From CAUZIZ01 sp965218775 (GTDB lineage: Bacteria; Acidobacteriota; UBA6911; RPQK01; JAJDTT01): a DNA stretch of 64,000 nt. A model generated the notes under the pieces. It was not told the origin of the DNA, did no database searches, and saw nothing but the letters and a program-made list of their open reading frames with translations. The translations under genes were made by a program, and so were the position numbers. Of this stretch, positions 17,903 through 26,628 are shown piece after piece (the stretch's first letter is position 1; each line of letters starts with the position of its first letter). The DNA lies in the NCBI GenBank assembly GCA_965218775.1, contig CBDCLS010000005.1, positions 1,488,001 through 1,552,000 of the forward strand, read 5' to 3'.

Positions 17903-18460
17903 CTACTCGGAGTTCAGATGCTTCAACACCGCCAGGATCAACCAGGGGTCCGGTCTGTGTCTGTAGTTCTGATCCATATGAAAGAACCGAACAATGCCCT
18001 TTGTATCAATTATCGCCACCGTCGGGTGGGGTATCTCCCCTTGCTTCTGGTTGAGAATACCGTAGGTCTTGATCGTCTCTGATCCTGAGTCCAGCAACAA
18101 TGGAAAGCCCAGTCCGTCCTTGCTTGCGTAGGCGCTCAAGCTCTCGCGTTTGTCGGGGCTGATGGCCCAGAGCACGGAGTTCAGGGAGGTGACTGTCTCC
18201 AGGTGTTTTTGCAGCTCGCCGAGCTGCCTGCGGCAAAACGCTCACCAGGCACCGCGAAAGAACACCAGAACAGCGTTCTTTTGCCCTCGGAGCTTGGACA
18301 ATCTGTGGTTCTGGCCGTTGGTATCCGGCAGTTCCAGATCCGGTGCCGGTTGGCCGACCACGACTGGAGCTGAGGCTGACTCTTCTCCGGCCCAGGCAGG
18401 TTCGGTCAGCAGTCCTGGGGCGAGAAGAAGCGTTGCACTGACAGCGACCCAATTCAGCAT
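17903..18460 (-). CDS. Probable selenoprotein: exported AhpC/TSA-type peroxiredoxin-like thiol oxidoreductase with in-frame UGA
   Basis: Two adjacent frames on the minus strand join in the same phase through a TGA at 18242-18244. Read through, the product is 185 residues: signal peptide (to about AWAGEE), PAPDLELPDTNG, then VLVFFRGAW-[TGA]-AFCRRQLGEL. In AhpC/TSA-like redoxins this position holds the first Cys of a CxxC motif (RGxWCPxC), so TGA at residue 73 would encode selenocysteine in a U-A-F-C motif. The rest (SPDKRESLSAYASKDGLGFPLLLDSG, HPTVAIIDTKGIVRF) is well conserved and shows no decay. A hairpin matching bacterial SECIS rules follows the TGA. Ordinary nonsense mutation is the alternative. 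The Sec machinery is not in this window. Confidence 0.8.
18206..18244 (-). promoter_or_regulatory. Candidate bacterial SECIS element
   Basis: Immediately after the UGA (18244-18242, minus strand) the RNA can fold into CAGCUC (18226-18221), loop GGC, GAGCUG (18217-18212), a perfect six-pair stem, extended across an internal bulge by UUUUG/CAAAA. The apical loop starts 21 nt after the UGA and its first base is G. Both fit the published bSECIS rules (loop 16-37 nt from the UGA, a G in the first two loop positions). Confidence 0.65.
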
Positions 18461-18710
18461 TTTCCTATTTCCACAGGTTTACGCGACCACCACCCACCAG
18501 TGGGTTAACGGATGCGGCCTCCGGACTGGATCATAAGCGTGTCGCCCTTCGAGGTCAAAGCCGAGTGTGTCAAGGAGGTCAACAACGTGGATTCGGTAAG
18601 GGTCAGATCTCAGTGAAGGGCACCTTCATGTGGCAGAATCAACCCTGATGATCTCTTCCGCACCAAACCAAGATCCAGGAAGTCACAGAGAAGGGGACAG
18701 ACGTCTTCTA

Positions 18711-18910
18711 ATGGCGAACTCAATCGGCGGTTTCAAGCGAGGTCTGAACAACATGTCCCCGATCCTGGTAACGCAGGAGGGCCGGCCTTTTCTCAGCATC
18801 GGAGGCAGCGGGGGACGTCGGATCATCGACTGCATCGCCCAGATTATGGCTGTCCTGGATCAGAAGGACAAGCTCAATGTCTCTGACCGGGTGTCGCCAG
18901 CGTATCTCTT
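18711..18910 (+). pseudogene. Fragment of a gamma-glutamyltransferase (C-terminal small subunit)
   Basis: A plus-strand reading gives LNNMSPILVTQEGRPFLSIG followed by GSGGRRIIDCIAQIMAVLD, the characteristic region near the end of gamma-glutamyltransferases, without the catalytic or large-subunit parts. It faces the complete gene at 18958-20502 and is not a copy of it at close identity. No ribosome site is obvious. This is probably a relic of a second enzyme. The flanking 18461-18710 shows nothing else. Confidence 0.7.
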
Positions 18911-18957
18911 GACGGCAGCCGTCTCTGGACCTCTTACTCCCAGATTTCAGCTCAGCG

Positions 18958-20502
18958 TCAGAACCACATGGCGCTGTGACCTCCTCTGCGGGCGTCTCCC
19001 GCTCCTCCCTCAGGCGTCACCGAGTGGGCACCCCCGAAGAAAGGACTCTGGCTGCTCCACTGATTAAGCGAATAGCGAGAGCTCAGGTCCGTCAGACACT
19101 GCTCCGAAACGCCGGGCTCGGCGTGGAGAACGCCGTTTTCCAGGTGGATTCTAGGTGCGGCAGTGGCTTCCTGGATGCTCAACTTCCGACAAAACAGGTT
19201 CACCAGGAGCTGTACGATTACTGAGCGGATTCGGGTGCTACCCCCGGTTCCCGTGACCAGGATCGGCTTTCCTCCTTCCAGCACAATAGTAGGGGCGATC
19301 ATCGACGCCAATCTGGCACCACCTACGTGTTGGTGAAAGCCGTTGGGATTGATGTCCTCCTCTCCCAGCATGTTGTTGAGCATGAATCCCACCTGAGGCA
19401 GCATCGACCCGCAGCCCTCTCCGTTGCTGGTAGTGACACTGCCGGCATTACCCCATTTGTCCAGCACACTCACGTGCGTAGTAGCTCCCTGTGAGGTCTC
19501 GCCAGTGGGGCTCGGAGTAGGGGAAACCAGCCGGAGGAACCTGTTCAGATACGGGTCGAAGCGGGACTGCCGCGTCAGCGGCTGGATGATTTCCTGATTG
19601 AGGATGTCGGCGGTCAGGTCAGCCCGTGCCTGATCGGTGACGTCCAGGGCTGCCACGAGCCGGGGAAGAGAAATGCTGGCCGCATCCGCCGGCACATCCC
19701 GTTCCAGCAGCGAGAGAGTCAGATCGATGAGGACACCGCTTTGGGCGGGTGGTGGATTGAGCAGAACCTGAAAACCTCGAAAGTCAGCTCTCAGCGGCGC
19801 TCGCTGCCTGACCTGGTATCGGGCCAGGTCCTCGGCCCGCAAGAGTCCTCCTTCTCGCGCCCACTCCAGAATAATCCTTGCCACTTCTCCTTTGTAGAAC
19901 AGGTCGGGACCCTCCCGGGCCAGGGCATCCAGGAAGTCGGAGAACTCCGGCAGCCTCAAGACGTCGCCCTCCTGCAGCAGATGGCCATTGGGGGCGAAGA
20001 TGCTTCTCCCCCTCTCCTCGTGAGTGAGGATGGGTCTCAGAATCTCGAACACCAGTGCCTGACCCTGGGAGAGCACCACACCGTCTCTGGCTGCCTCAAT
20101 GGCGGGAGCAAGAACCTCCCGGGGGTGAAGGACACCCAACTTGTCCTGGACCATCATCAGGCCGGCCACGTTACCGGGTACGGCGGCCGAGGCCCTGACG
20201 ATGTGGAACCCCTGGGTGGCCAGCCCGAAGTCCACCTGAACATGGAAAAACTCCATATCGTTGGGATCCAGCTCTCGGGTAGGCATGTCCACAAAGAAAT
20301 CGAAGAGGATGGGCTCACCAGATTCCGGCAGAGCCATGAAATGCCCGCTGCCGCCGGCGCTGGTCAAGGTCGGCTCCGCTACCATGGCGGCAAACATGGC
20401 GCCTACGGCAGCATCGAATGCGTTCCCTCCCGCCTGGAGGATCTCCTGACCGGCTTCCACGGTCCTCCGATCCCCTCCAGCGACGAGATGATTCCTATTC
20501 AT
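18958..20502 (-). CDS. ggt: Gamma-glutamyltransferase
   Basis: The 514-residue protein is an Ntn-hydrolase that self-cleaves before the catalytic threonine and transfers or hydrolyses gamma-glutamyl groups, for example of glutathione. The N-terminal AGQEILQAGGNAFDAAVGAM and the processing site GATTHVSVLDKWGNAGSVTTSNG region are visible, as is the oxyanion/binding GTGGSTRIRSVI. From the ATG at 20502 the protein has no signal peptide, although this family is usually periplasmic. In the same frame directly upstream, a good signal peptide is present but is separated by one TGA (see 20509-20691), so the gene may have lost secretion. Confidence 0.88.
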   Translation of the reverse strand: MNRNHLVAGGDRRTVEAGQEILQAGGNAFDAAVGAMFAAMVAEPTLTSAGGSGHFMALPESGEPILFDFFVDMPTRELDPNDMEFFHVQVDFGLATQGFHIVRASAAVPGNVAGLMMVQDKLGVLHPREVLAPAIEAARDGVVLSQGQALVFEILRPILTHEERGRSIFAPNGHLLQEGDVLRLPEFSDFLDALAREGPDLFYKGEVARIILEWAREGGLLRAEDLARYQVRQRAPLRADFRGFQVLLNPPPAQSGVLIDLTLSLLERDVPADAASISLPRLVAALDVTDQARADLTADILNQEIIQPLTRQSRFDPYLNRFLRLVSPTPSPTGETSQGATTHVSVLDKWGNAGSVTTSNGEGCGSMLPQVGFMLNNMLGEEDINPNGFHQHVGGARLASMIAPTIVLEGGKPILVTGTGGSTRIRSVIVQLLVNLFCRKLSIQEATAAPRIHLENGVLHAEPGVSEQCLTDLSSRYSLNQWSSQSPFFGGAHSVTPEGGAGDARRGGHSAMWF

Positions 20503-20508
20503 GAAACT

Positions 20509-20691
20509 TCATCGAGTAGTGACCGTTGGGGCAGACTCCGCTCTGGCGGTCGTGGGGATGAAGTACAGAGGCAAAGAAAACGCCAGCAGAAGAAATCCCC
20601 GGAAAATCAGATCCCATGGAGTTGTCGCCCAGCTGACCGCTTTCGAGACTTGCATTTGGCGAAGTCTAGAGGCAACATGAGCGGTCGTCAA
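20509..20691 (-). pseudogene. Severed signal-peptide segment of gamma-glutamyltransferase
   Basis: This frame ends GFLLLAFSLPLYFIPTTARA-ESAPTVTTR and then TGA at 20509-20511; two codons later, in the same phase, comes the ATG of the gamma-glutamyltransferase. The segment has the hydrophobic core and AxA-like cleavage site of a secretion signal, so it most likely was the N-terminus of that enzyme. TGG encodes Trp and TGA ends genes throughout the window, so codon reassignment is unlikely. Confidence 0.6.
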
Positions 20692-21065
20692 CCGGTCCAG
20701 AATCTGGTAGTGGATGCGGCCCAGTCCTACGTCACACTGCAGTCCAGGAGCGACTCTAAAGAAATCCTGGCGGCAGGCCTCGATCGGACGCAGGGGGACG
20801 AGAGGGAAATCTCCCAGACATCGATGGGATAGTGTTCCGAGGAGAATCTTGATGACACGGCAGCAACGAATCCCGGAATAGCGGCATCAGTCACATCAGG
20901 GCAGCCAGGACCCCGGAGAATCAGGTTGAAGACGTAGCCTCGAAAGGCCCGGGTTGTCTTTCCCGTATGCGTTTGAGATCCTTTATGGGAGCAATCTGGG
21001 CAGACAAACTGATCTCAACAGCCAAGAGACGACACCAGGGGAGGAGTCGGGGGGGAGATGAGTCC
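20692..21065. other. Intergenic stretch without a recognised gene
   Basis: No conserved frame, RNA gene or clear promoter was recognised here. Purine-rich GGGGAGGAGTC-like sequence near 21040-21060 probably includes the ribosome site of the next gene. Confidence 0.4.
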
Positions 21066-21959
21066 ATGAAGAGAAATGTCGTGGTTGCGTTCTCAATAAC
21101 TTGTGCGCTGTTGATTGGACTCGCTCCCTTGGCCCAGGCCCAAACCACGTGGCCGTTTGTTCCCGCTCCACGGGGGGCACTCGACAGCGGAGACACTTTC
21201 ACAACCTACGTCGTCGTTCACAACGAATCCCTCGACGCATGCGAAGTGGAAGTCTTGTTGCACGATGGTGGTGGGAACCCATCCGATCCAGGCAGTTTTC
21301 ACTTCAATGGAGCGCCGACAACAAATCCATTTCCCGTGAACATACCGAGCTTTGAAGTAAGGGAGGTGGAGATCACAAGCTCTGACGGCTTTTCTTCCGG
21401 AGCCCTGCTTGTGACCACCGACTGTGCCCCTGCAGCGGCAAACAATGTCATTGTCTTCGGCCGCTATGAGGTTTTTCGTCCGGATCCTGTAACCGGTAAT
21501 ACCATCCCCGTGCAGACCTTTTCGCCTACTTCGGGTCCGGCTCTCGTAGTACCGCAGACTGGACCCGAACCATATATATCGGCGTGGATCGATTGGAACG
21601 GCGGTGACGATCCTGGAGAAGGTCCGCTCCGGAATCTAGGCATTGCCTGGGCTTCGAGGGTAGCCGTTCCCGAGGGAACGGTGATTGATATCTGGATCAA
21701 CGACCAGGACCGGCAAGCCATCGTCGGCCCCGTAACCCGCCCCTTTGACGGGAGCTTCCAAAGTCAGTTCGTGGACGAGCTTCCGGGATGGCCCATGAAC
21801 ACCTTCTCACAACCCTTTCAGGGTACGGTGAACATGTCGCTGAGGGTGCCCGGTCAGCAGGGTCGTCCTATAACGTTGGATGTGCAGGTCATAAACGTGG
21901 TGGGTTCTGGAGATCAGTTCCTATTCAACTCTGTACAACCCATTGTCCCGAACCCGTGA
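21066..21959 (+). CDS. Secreted protein of unknown function, beta-rich
   Basis: The 297-residue protein starts MKRNVVVAFSITCALLIGLA and has a clear signal peptide cleaved after AQAQ. The mature part is rich in strands and glycine/proline, with TTYVVVHNESLDACEVEVLL and RYEVFRPDPVTGNTIPVQTF; two Cys (in LDACEV and TTDCAP) may form a disulfide. The pattern suggests two Ig-like or sandwich domains for adhesion or surface display, but I do not recognise a family. A GC-rich inverted repeat follows the stop at 21990-22045 without a T-run. Confidence 0.7.
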   Translation: MKRNVVVAFSITCALLIGLAPLAQAQTTWPFVPAPRGALDSGDTFTTYVVVHNESLDACEVEVLLHDGGGNPSDPGSFHFNGAPTTNPFPVNIPSFEVREVEITSSDGFSSGALLVTTDCAPAAANNVIVFGRYEVFRPDPVTGNTIPVQTFSPTSGPALVVPQTGPEPYISAWIDWNGGDDPGEGPLRNLGIAWASRVAVPEGTVIDIWINDQDRQAIVGPVTRPFDGSFQSQFVDELPGWPMNTFSQPFQGTVNMSLRVPGQQGRPITLDVQVINVVGSGDQFLFNSVQPIVPNP

Positions 21960-22101
21960 GGCCCGATCCATTCGAGTCTGAAGCACGAGCAAGGGGTATG
22001 GGGACGGCTAGCTTCGGCCGTTGTCCGCTCTCGCCTCGACAGCCCCGTCACTGAGAGAGTGAACACCGTCACGAGAGCGCTGAACAGGACAGATACCTTC
22101 T

Positions 22102-23397
22102 TCACAAGACCTCCTCCTGCTTTGAGCCGGCATTGTGCAGGCCGTTGCAGACGAAGTCGAAAACGTCGAAATTGCGCGGATCTGCGTTGGTTTTGGCCGT
22201 ATATCGATCACTCAGTCGATGGGAGATCACCATCGGCACCATTTCCTCGTAGCGTCCACCGTGGGAACGCAGTCCCCCCTTCAGAAGAGTCAAATCGTGG
22301 TGCTGGGGTGAGCGTCCGACAACGACGTCGCGACCCGACAGGACGAGCAGGTCTCCAATGCGGTCGGCCGGTAGCTCCAGCTTCGCCGCCGCGGTTCTGC
22401 GATCGTGCACTTCGGTAATCCCCTCCAACCGCAAAATCCACTCCGCAATCGCCTCGGTTTGGAGCTCGGAGGGCAGGTAGACCATTACCTCCGATCCCAA
22501 GCCTCCGTGATGCACCACGTAAGGGTCCGTGATGGGACAGATGACCTTGAGGCCCGGACCAAATCTCTCCTCTAGCAGCGACTCCAGGTAAATCACATTG
22601 GGCAGCCCATCGGACTTGGTCTTGGGGTTCATTCCATGGTCCGCCGTCAGGCCCAGAACCGCGCCGAGATCGAGCATCCTGCCTATCTCCGAATCCATCG
22701 CTCCATAGAACTCGAGAGAATCGGGGGAATCCGGGGCAAACTTGTGCTGCATGTAATCGGTCAGTGACAGATACAGGAAATCGGCCAGGCCTCTCTCGAT
22801 TAGCTCCGTCCCCGCCGCCAACACGAAGAGACTGGCTTCGGCACTGTAGATAGGGGGCGTTGGGCGTCCTAGTAGTTCTTCCACATCGCCAATCCCATGA
22901 GTGGCCTCTTCTGCCTCATTCGCCCTCTCTGAGGAAAAAGCGATTCCCTCCAAATCATGGGAGAGGAGATCCAGAAGCTTGTTCTTCGCGGTGACCATGG
23001 CCACCTTGCGTCCCGACTTCGCAGCCGCGGCCAGAATCGTGCCACAGCGTAAATACCTGGAGGAGTTCATCATCACCTCCTGGCCCGACTCCGGATCGAT
23101 GAAATAGTTCCCCGCAATCCCGGTAACCGAGGGAGGAACGCCGGTGACAATTGAGGCATTGTTGACATTGGTAAACGAAGGCAGGGCTCCCCGCACCAGA
23201 CCGCGATATCCACGGAGAATCATGCGGGCCAGGTTGGGCATTCGACCATGAGCCAGCGAGGTACTGAGATACTCGTCACCACAACCGTCAACACAGATGA
23301 CGACCACTGGCGCCCGCGGCGGGTCGTAGGTTCGGCCATTGATGGAGAAGGCACTCGACGAGCGATCGATCCCGGAGCTCTCAACCATACCCTTCAT
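22102..23397 (-). CDS. phnA: Phosphonoacetate hydrolase
   Basis: The 431-residue protein belongs to the alkaline phosphatase superfamily and resembles Pseudomonas PhnA, which cleaves phosphonoacetate to acetate and phosphate (EC 3.11.1.2). Hallmarks are VVVICVDGC with metal-binding Asp37, PSFTNVNNASIV with the nucleophile Thr76, VTAKNKLLDLL, TDYMQHKFAPDSP, LTADHGMN and ITDPYVVHHGGLGS, in the PhnA order. Two zinc ions are expected. Aminoethylphosphonate transaminase and phosphonoacetaldehyde dehydrogenase genes, its usual partners, are not nearby. It would give access to phosphonate carbon and phosphorus. Confidence 0.9.
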   Translation of the reverse strand: MKGMVESSGIDRSSSAFSINGRTYDPPRAPVVVICVDGCGDEYLSTSLAHGRMPNLARMILRGYRGLVRGALPSFTNVNNASIVTGVPPSVTGIAGNYFIDPESGQEVMMNSSRYLRCGTILAAAAKSGRKVAMVTAKNKLLDLLSHDLEGIAFSSERANEAEEATHGIGDVEELLGRPTPPIYSAEASLFVLAAGTELIERGLADFLYLSLTDYMQHKFAPDSPDSLEFYGAMDSEIGRMLDLGAVLGLTADHGMNPKTKSDGLPNVIYLESLLEERFGPGLKVICPITDPYVVHHGGLGSEVMVYLPSELQTEAIAEWILRLEGITEVHDRRTAAAKLELPADRIGDLLVLSGRDVVVGRSPQHHDLTLLKGGLRSHGGRYEEMVPMVISHRLSDRYTAKTNADPRNFDVFDFVCNGLHNAGSKQEEVL

Positions 23398-23685
23398 CTT
23401 ATCGATCGATCGTGTAGAGTCTTCGATTCACCCGTTGAAATGCCCCAAACTCTGAATCGTAGCCGGCGGCACCGCGGTCGTAGCTGTGGCACAGCGCCGA
23501 CGAGGTCCCAGATCCTATCGAAATCAGCGAGGTAAGGTTCTCTCCCATTGGTCGGTCCTTGTCCGACCAGGTTGCCAACTTGACAGATGAGGAGCAGAGC
23601 GTATTCTACACAATCACCCGTCAAAAGCGGCCGGCCTTCGAGCAGACAAATGTGGAAACAGTGTAGCTACCGACTGAAATCACAG

Positions 23686-23811
23686 TTTATCCTGGAGGGA
23701 AACCGACTCGTGCTCAACTGCCGGGTTCTTCCCCACCCCCAAGGCAAAGCCATCTATCTGAGATTCCAGCTCAAGAACGCCGACTTATACACGATTCAGA
23801 TTCAGCGCTGA
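23686..23811 (+). pseudogene. Relic of a beta-propeller glycosyl-hydrolase-like gene (C-terminal part)
   Basis: The frame reads FILEGNRLVLNCRV and ends GKAIYLRFQLKNADLYTIQIQR. It matches the corresponding ends of the 23831-25294 protein (FTGKELVLNYS and GTSIRLRFVLKDADLYSIRFR) with about 45 residues missing between. It stops 20 bp before that gene, so it looks like the remnant of an upstream tandem copy. The rest of 23398-23685 shows no gene. Confidence 0.65.
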
Positions 23812-23830
23812 CGAAATCTAGGACGCAGAA

Positions 23831-25294
23831 ATGAAGAGCAGAAGAGCATCCACTGTCGTTGTCATGGGTCTCCTCTGCCTGCTGCCGATGGACATTGCGC
23901 AGGCCGAGCCGCCACGAGAGATGGGGTCGCGTCTGGAACTGTTCGTAGACGACTACCTGATCCAGCGGCTCGAGGGAGCCTCTCTCGAGCTCCACCATCC
24001 CCGATCAGCAGGAGTGGCCATTCGATTTGACCAGCCCTGGGAGGGCGAGTTCTCCGGCTTCCCCACGATCGTCAACGACGGAGACATCTACCACATGTAC
24101 TACCGGGGACTTCGTCCCTGGAAGAAGGGCGAGGCTCTGGTCGAGTCCACTTGCCATGCCATCAGCAGCGACGGCATCCATTGGGAGAAACCTACCGCGG
24201 GCCTCATCGAGCTCCTGGGCTCGAAGAAGAACAATGCCATCTTCAAGGGGAGTGGCTTCGCTCCCTTTCTGGACACCCGCCCCGGCGCTCCTCGCTCTGA
24301 GCGTCTGAAGGCCCTGAAGGGTCCGCCGCGACTTGAAGTAGCACTTGGAGTTCGGGCCTACTCTTCTTCCGACGGCGTTCACTGGACGAAGATGAAGGAC
24401 GACGCCGTGTACGCCGGTGATCGCCTGGGCAGCCTCTTCTGGAGCTCTGCCGAAGGCCAGTACGTCCAGTACATTCGCTCGGACGACAAACGGTCGGGCG
24501 AGATGGTCCGGTCCATCAGCCGGGCCACTTCCCCTGACTTTTTCAATTGGAGCGAGTTCGAATTCATGGATTTCGGGTCGGCACCTCCCAGCAAGGAGGA
24601 GCAGCTATACACGGTGGGCGTGACTCCCTACTACCGTGCTCCCCATATCTACCCGGCGCTGGCCGCCCGATTCCTTCCGACCAAACGGGCGCTCACCGAA
24701 GAGCAATGCAAGACCCTGGATCGACATCCTCTGGGCGGCGGCTGCGAGAACATTGCCGACACCGTCTTCCTGAGCGCTCGCGCTTCGAATGTCTCGCGCA
24801 TCGAGCGCACCTTCCAACAAGGCTTTGTTCGGCCTGGTCTGTCACCGTCCAGCTGGACGTCCCGGACAAATTATCCCGGTACTGGGATGATTCCGACCGG
24901 CGAAGGAGAGATCTCGATCTACGTTCAGCGTGATTACGGCTTCAAATCGAACCGGATGGAGCGTCTAGTCCTGAGAACTGATGGTTTCAGCTCGGTCCGC
25001 GCACCCTATGCAGGAGGAGAGCTCCTCACCCGGCTTCTGACCTTCACGGGCAAGGAGCTGGTTCTCAACTACTCTAGTTCGGCAGCGGGCAGTGTCCGCG
25101 TAGAGATCCTCGGCGAGTCGGGCGGTCCGGTGGAGGGATTCAAGCTGGCGGATTGTACTGAGCTGATCGGCGACGAGATTGAGCGGGTGGTTCGATGGAA
25201 TCGGGTCAGCGACCTCAGCCGACTCCGGGGAACGTCAATACGGCTGCGCTTCGTCCTGAAAGACGCCGACCTCTATTCGATCCGATTCCGGTAG
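23831..25294 (+). CDS. Secreted beta-propeller glycosyl-hydrolase-like protein, paralog C
   Basis: The 487-residue protein has a signal peptide (to about AQAEPP), the opening LELFVDDYLIQRLEGASLEL, propeller motifs HAISSDGIHWEKP and YSSSDGVHWTK, and a C-terminal sandwich domain ending DLSRLRGTSIRLRFVLKDAD. It is related to paralogs A and B at the window start but more distant in the propeller, where it carries the LFVDDxLI opening common in PVC genomes. It probably binds or cleaves an extracellular glycan. A truncated copy lies just upstream. Confidence 0.82.
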   Translation: MKSRRASTVVVMGLLCLLPMDIAQAEPPREMGSRLELFVDDYLIQRLEGASLELHHPRSAGVAIRFDQPWEGEFSGFPTIVNDGDIYHMYYRGLRPWKKGEALVESTCHAISSDGIHWEKPTAGLIELLGSKKNNAIFKGSGFAPFLDTRPGAPRSERLKALKGPPRLEVALGVRAYSSSDGVHWTKMKDDAVYAGDRLGSLFWSSAEGQYVQYIRSDDKRSGEMVRSISRATSPDFFNWSEFEFMDFGSAPPSKEEQLYTVGVTPYYRAPHIYPALAARFLPTKRALTEEQCKTLDRHPLGGGCENIADTVFLSARASNVSRIERTFQQGFVRPGLSPSSWTSRTNYPGTGMIPTGEGEISIYVQRDYGFKSNRMERLVLRTDGFSSVRAPYAGGELLTRLLTFTGKELVLNYSSSAAGSVRVEILGESGGPVEGFKLADCTELIGDEIERVVRWNRVSDLSRLRGTSIRLRFVLKDADLYSIRFR

Positions 25295-25350
25295 GAGGGT
25301 TTTCGAACCGTGGCGCTGGTCTCCAGGCCGCCGCACGCAACGTCGCCTTC

Positions 25351-25605
25351 GACATTTGCTTGTTCGATATTCTGCGGTTCAACATTCAGCAGTTGCCAGC
25401 TCCGGAGCAAGGACAGAAAGGCTAAATCACGAACAGCATAACCCCGAATATGCGAACGCCGAACTGTCTTCCTAGCCTCCGAAATTCGCTTGTTCGATAT
25501 TCTGCGGTTCAGCATTTCCACCGGTTGCCTTCTCCAGAGCAAGGAAAAAGGCTAAATCACAAACCGCAGAACACCGAACATGCGAACGCCGAAGTGAAGG
25601 CAACA
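25351..25605. repeat. Two tandem copies of a palindromic repeat, period about 130 bp
   Basis: GCTTGTTCGATATTCTGCGG begins at 25358 and again at 25488. Each unit continues with a GTTGCC...AGCAAGGA...AAAGGCTAAATCAC stretch and ends with a partly complementary arm (CCGCAGAACACCGAACATGC in unit 2), so each unit is an imperfect hairpin. The 25295-25617 interval holds no gene. Similar GAACATCGAAC-type decaying repeats are common in this kind of genome. Confidence 0.75.
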
Positions 25606-25617
25606 CCGATGAAGTTT

Positions 25618-26628
25618 TCAGCTTACCGGAACAAACTTCAAAGGCGGTAGGCTCGCGTCGGGAAATACGGGGTCGGCTACGTACAGGCTCCCCTGGCGGT
25701 CTAAGTAGATCCCGTGGGGGTAGTTGAAGAACATTCGAGGCCCGAGGGCGCCCATGGGCTTCCCTGAAAGCTCGAGCTGGAAGATCTGCCGTGTCCCGCC
25801 GGTTCCCACCAGAGCGCTTCCGGAGAGGACGCAGATCGCGTCGGCCCGTTCCAGACCCGTCCACTGGGCGCGGAAGGAACCTTCAGAGTCAAAAACCTGC
25901 ACTCGATTATTGAGTCTTTCGGCCACGTAGATGTTCTCTTCAGGGTCGACCGTGATGCAGTGGGGAAGATTGAATTCCCCTTGACCCGATCCCTTTCGGC
26001 CCCAGGCTTTCACGAATTCTCCTGTGGCCGAGAACTTGACGACCCGGGAATTCCCGTAGCCGTCGGATACATAGACATTTCCTGACGAACCCACGACCAC
26101 CTGGGTCGGCTGGTAGAAGTGCTCGGAGTCTTCGCCCGCCTCATCGGGAGTACCCAGGGTAAGCAGCAGTTCCCCCTCGAGGTCGAACTTGAACACCAGA
26201 TGGCGTCCAATGTCCGTGACCCAGATGTGATCCCAGGGATCCACGTGTAACCCGTGAAGCCAGAAATCCGTTCCGATCGGCCGAGGTGGGTCAATGTCCA
26301 GATCGTAGTTCACCGACTGGGTCAGGTGTGAATCTGCGACCGATCCCAGGTAGTTCCCGTCAAGGTCGAAACGCCTCAGAGGCTTGGGACCTCGGTGAAC
26401 CACGTAGATGCGCCCCTGAGAGTCAGCGGAGATATTGGACACCATCCGAAAGCCCAGCCCGGCGGACGGCCTGGCCCAACCCTCGACTTTCCTGAATTTC
26501 GGCTGATCGTCAGGCCTCAAGGGGTCACATCCATCGGGTGACTGTACCTGATTGTGCAGAGGTCGGAAAGTAGCAAAGGCCCTTCCCGATTTGCGTGTAG
26601 TCTGAATTGAGACTACAATATTCTCCAA
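25618..26628 (-). CDS. NHL-repeat six-bladed beta-propeller protein
   Basis: The frame of up to 336 residues contains about five NHL blades, for example ISADSQGRIYVVHRG, VDPWDHIWVTDIGRHLVFKF, NVYVSDGYGNSRVVKFSATG and NIYVAERLNNRVQVFDSEG, closest to the peptidyl-amidating-lyase-like propellers. Function is unknown. The start is uncertain: the longest frame uses a TTG at 26628 that overlaps the toxin-antitoxin promoter, while conserved sequence begins near KFRKVEGW; a TTG at 26520 is a reasonable alternative. No signal peptide is visible. Confidence 0.75.
   Translation of the reverse strand: MENIVVSIQTTRKSGRAFATFRPLHNQVQSPDGCDPLRPDDQPKFRKVEGWARPSAGLGFRMVSNISADSQGRIYVVHRGPKPLRRFDLDGNYLGSVADSHLTQSVNYDLDIDPPRPIGTDFWLHGLHVDPWDHIWVTDIGRHLVFKFDLEGELLLTLGTPDEAGEDSEHFYQPTQVVVGSSGNVYVSDGYGNSRVVKFSATGEFVKAWGRKGSGQGEFNLPHCITVDPEENIYVAERLNNRVQVFDSEGSFRAQWTGLERADAICVLSGSALVGTGGTRQIFQLELSGKPMGALGPRMFFNYPHGIYLDRQGSLYVADPVFPDASLPPLKFVPVS
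26591..26619 (+). promoter_or_regulatory. Promoter with palindromic operator for relE-type operon
   Basis: A -35-like TTGCGT, a 17-bp spacer and TACAAT precede the toxin gene. The spacer and part of the -10 box form the palindrome GTAGTCT-GAATTG-AGACTAC (26597-26616), well placed for autorepression. Transcription should start about 2 bases before the ATG at 26629, again nearly leaderless. Confidence 0.6.

Noticed and set aside
20509..20511. TGA before gamma-glutamyltransferase as a second selenocysteine codon
   Set aside because: The site is not at a redox Cys, no G-starting hairpin follows, and it falls in a non-conserved signal/mature junction.
21985..22050. Rho-independent terminator after the secreted protein
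   Set aside because: A GC-rich inverted repeat is present but no T-run follows.
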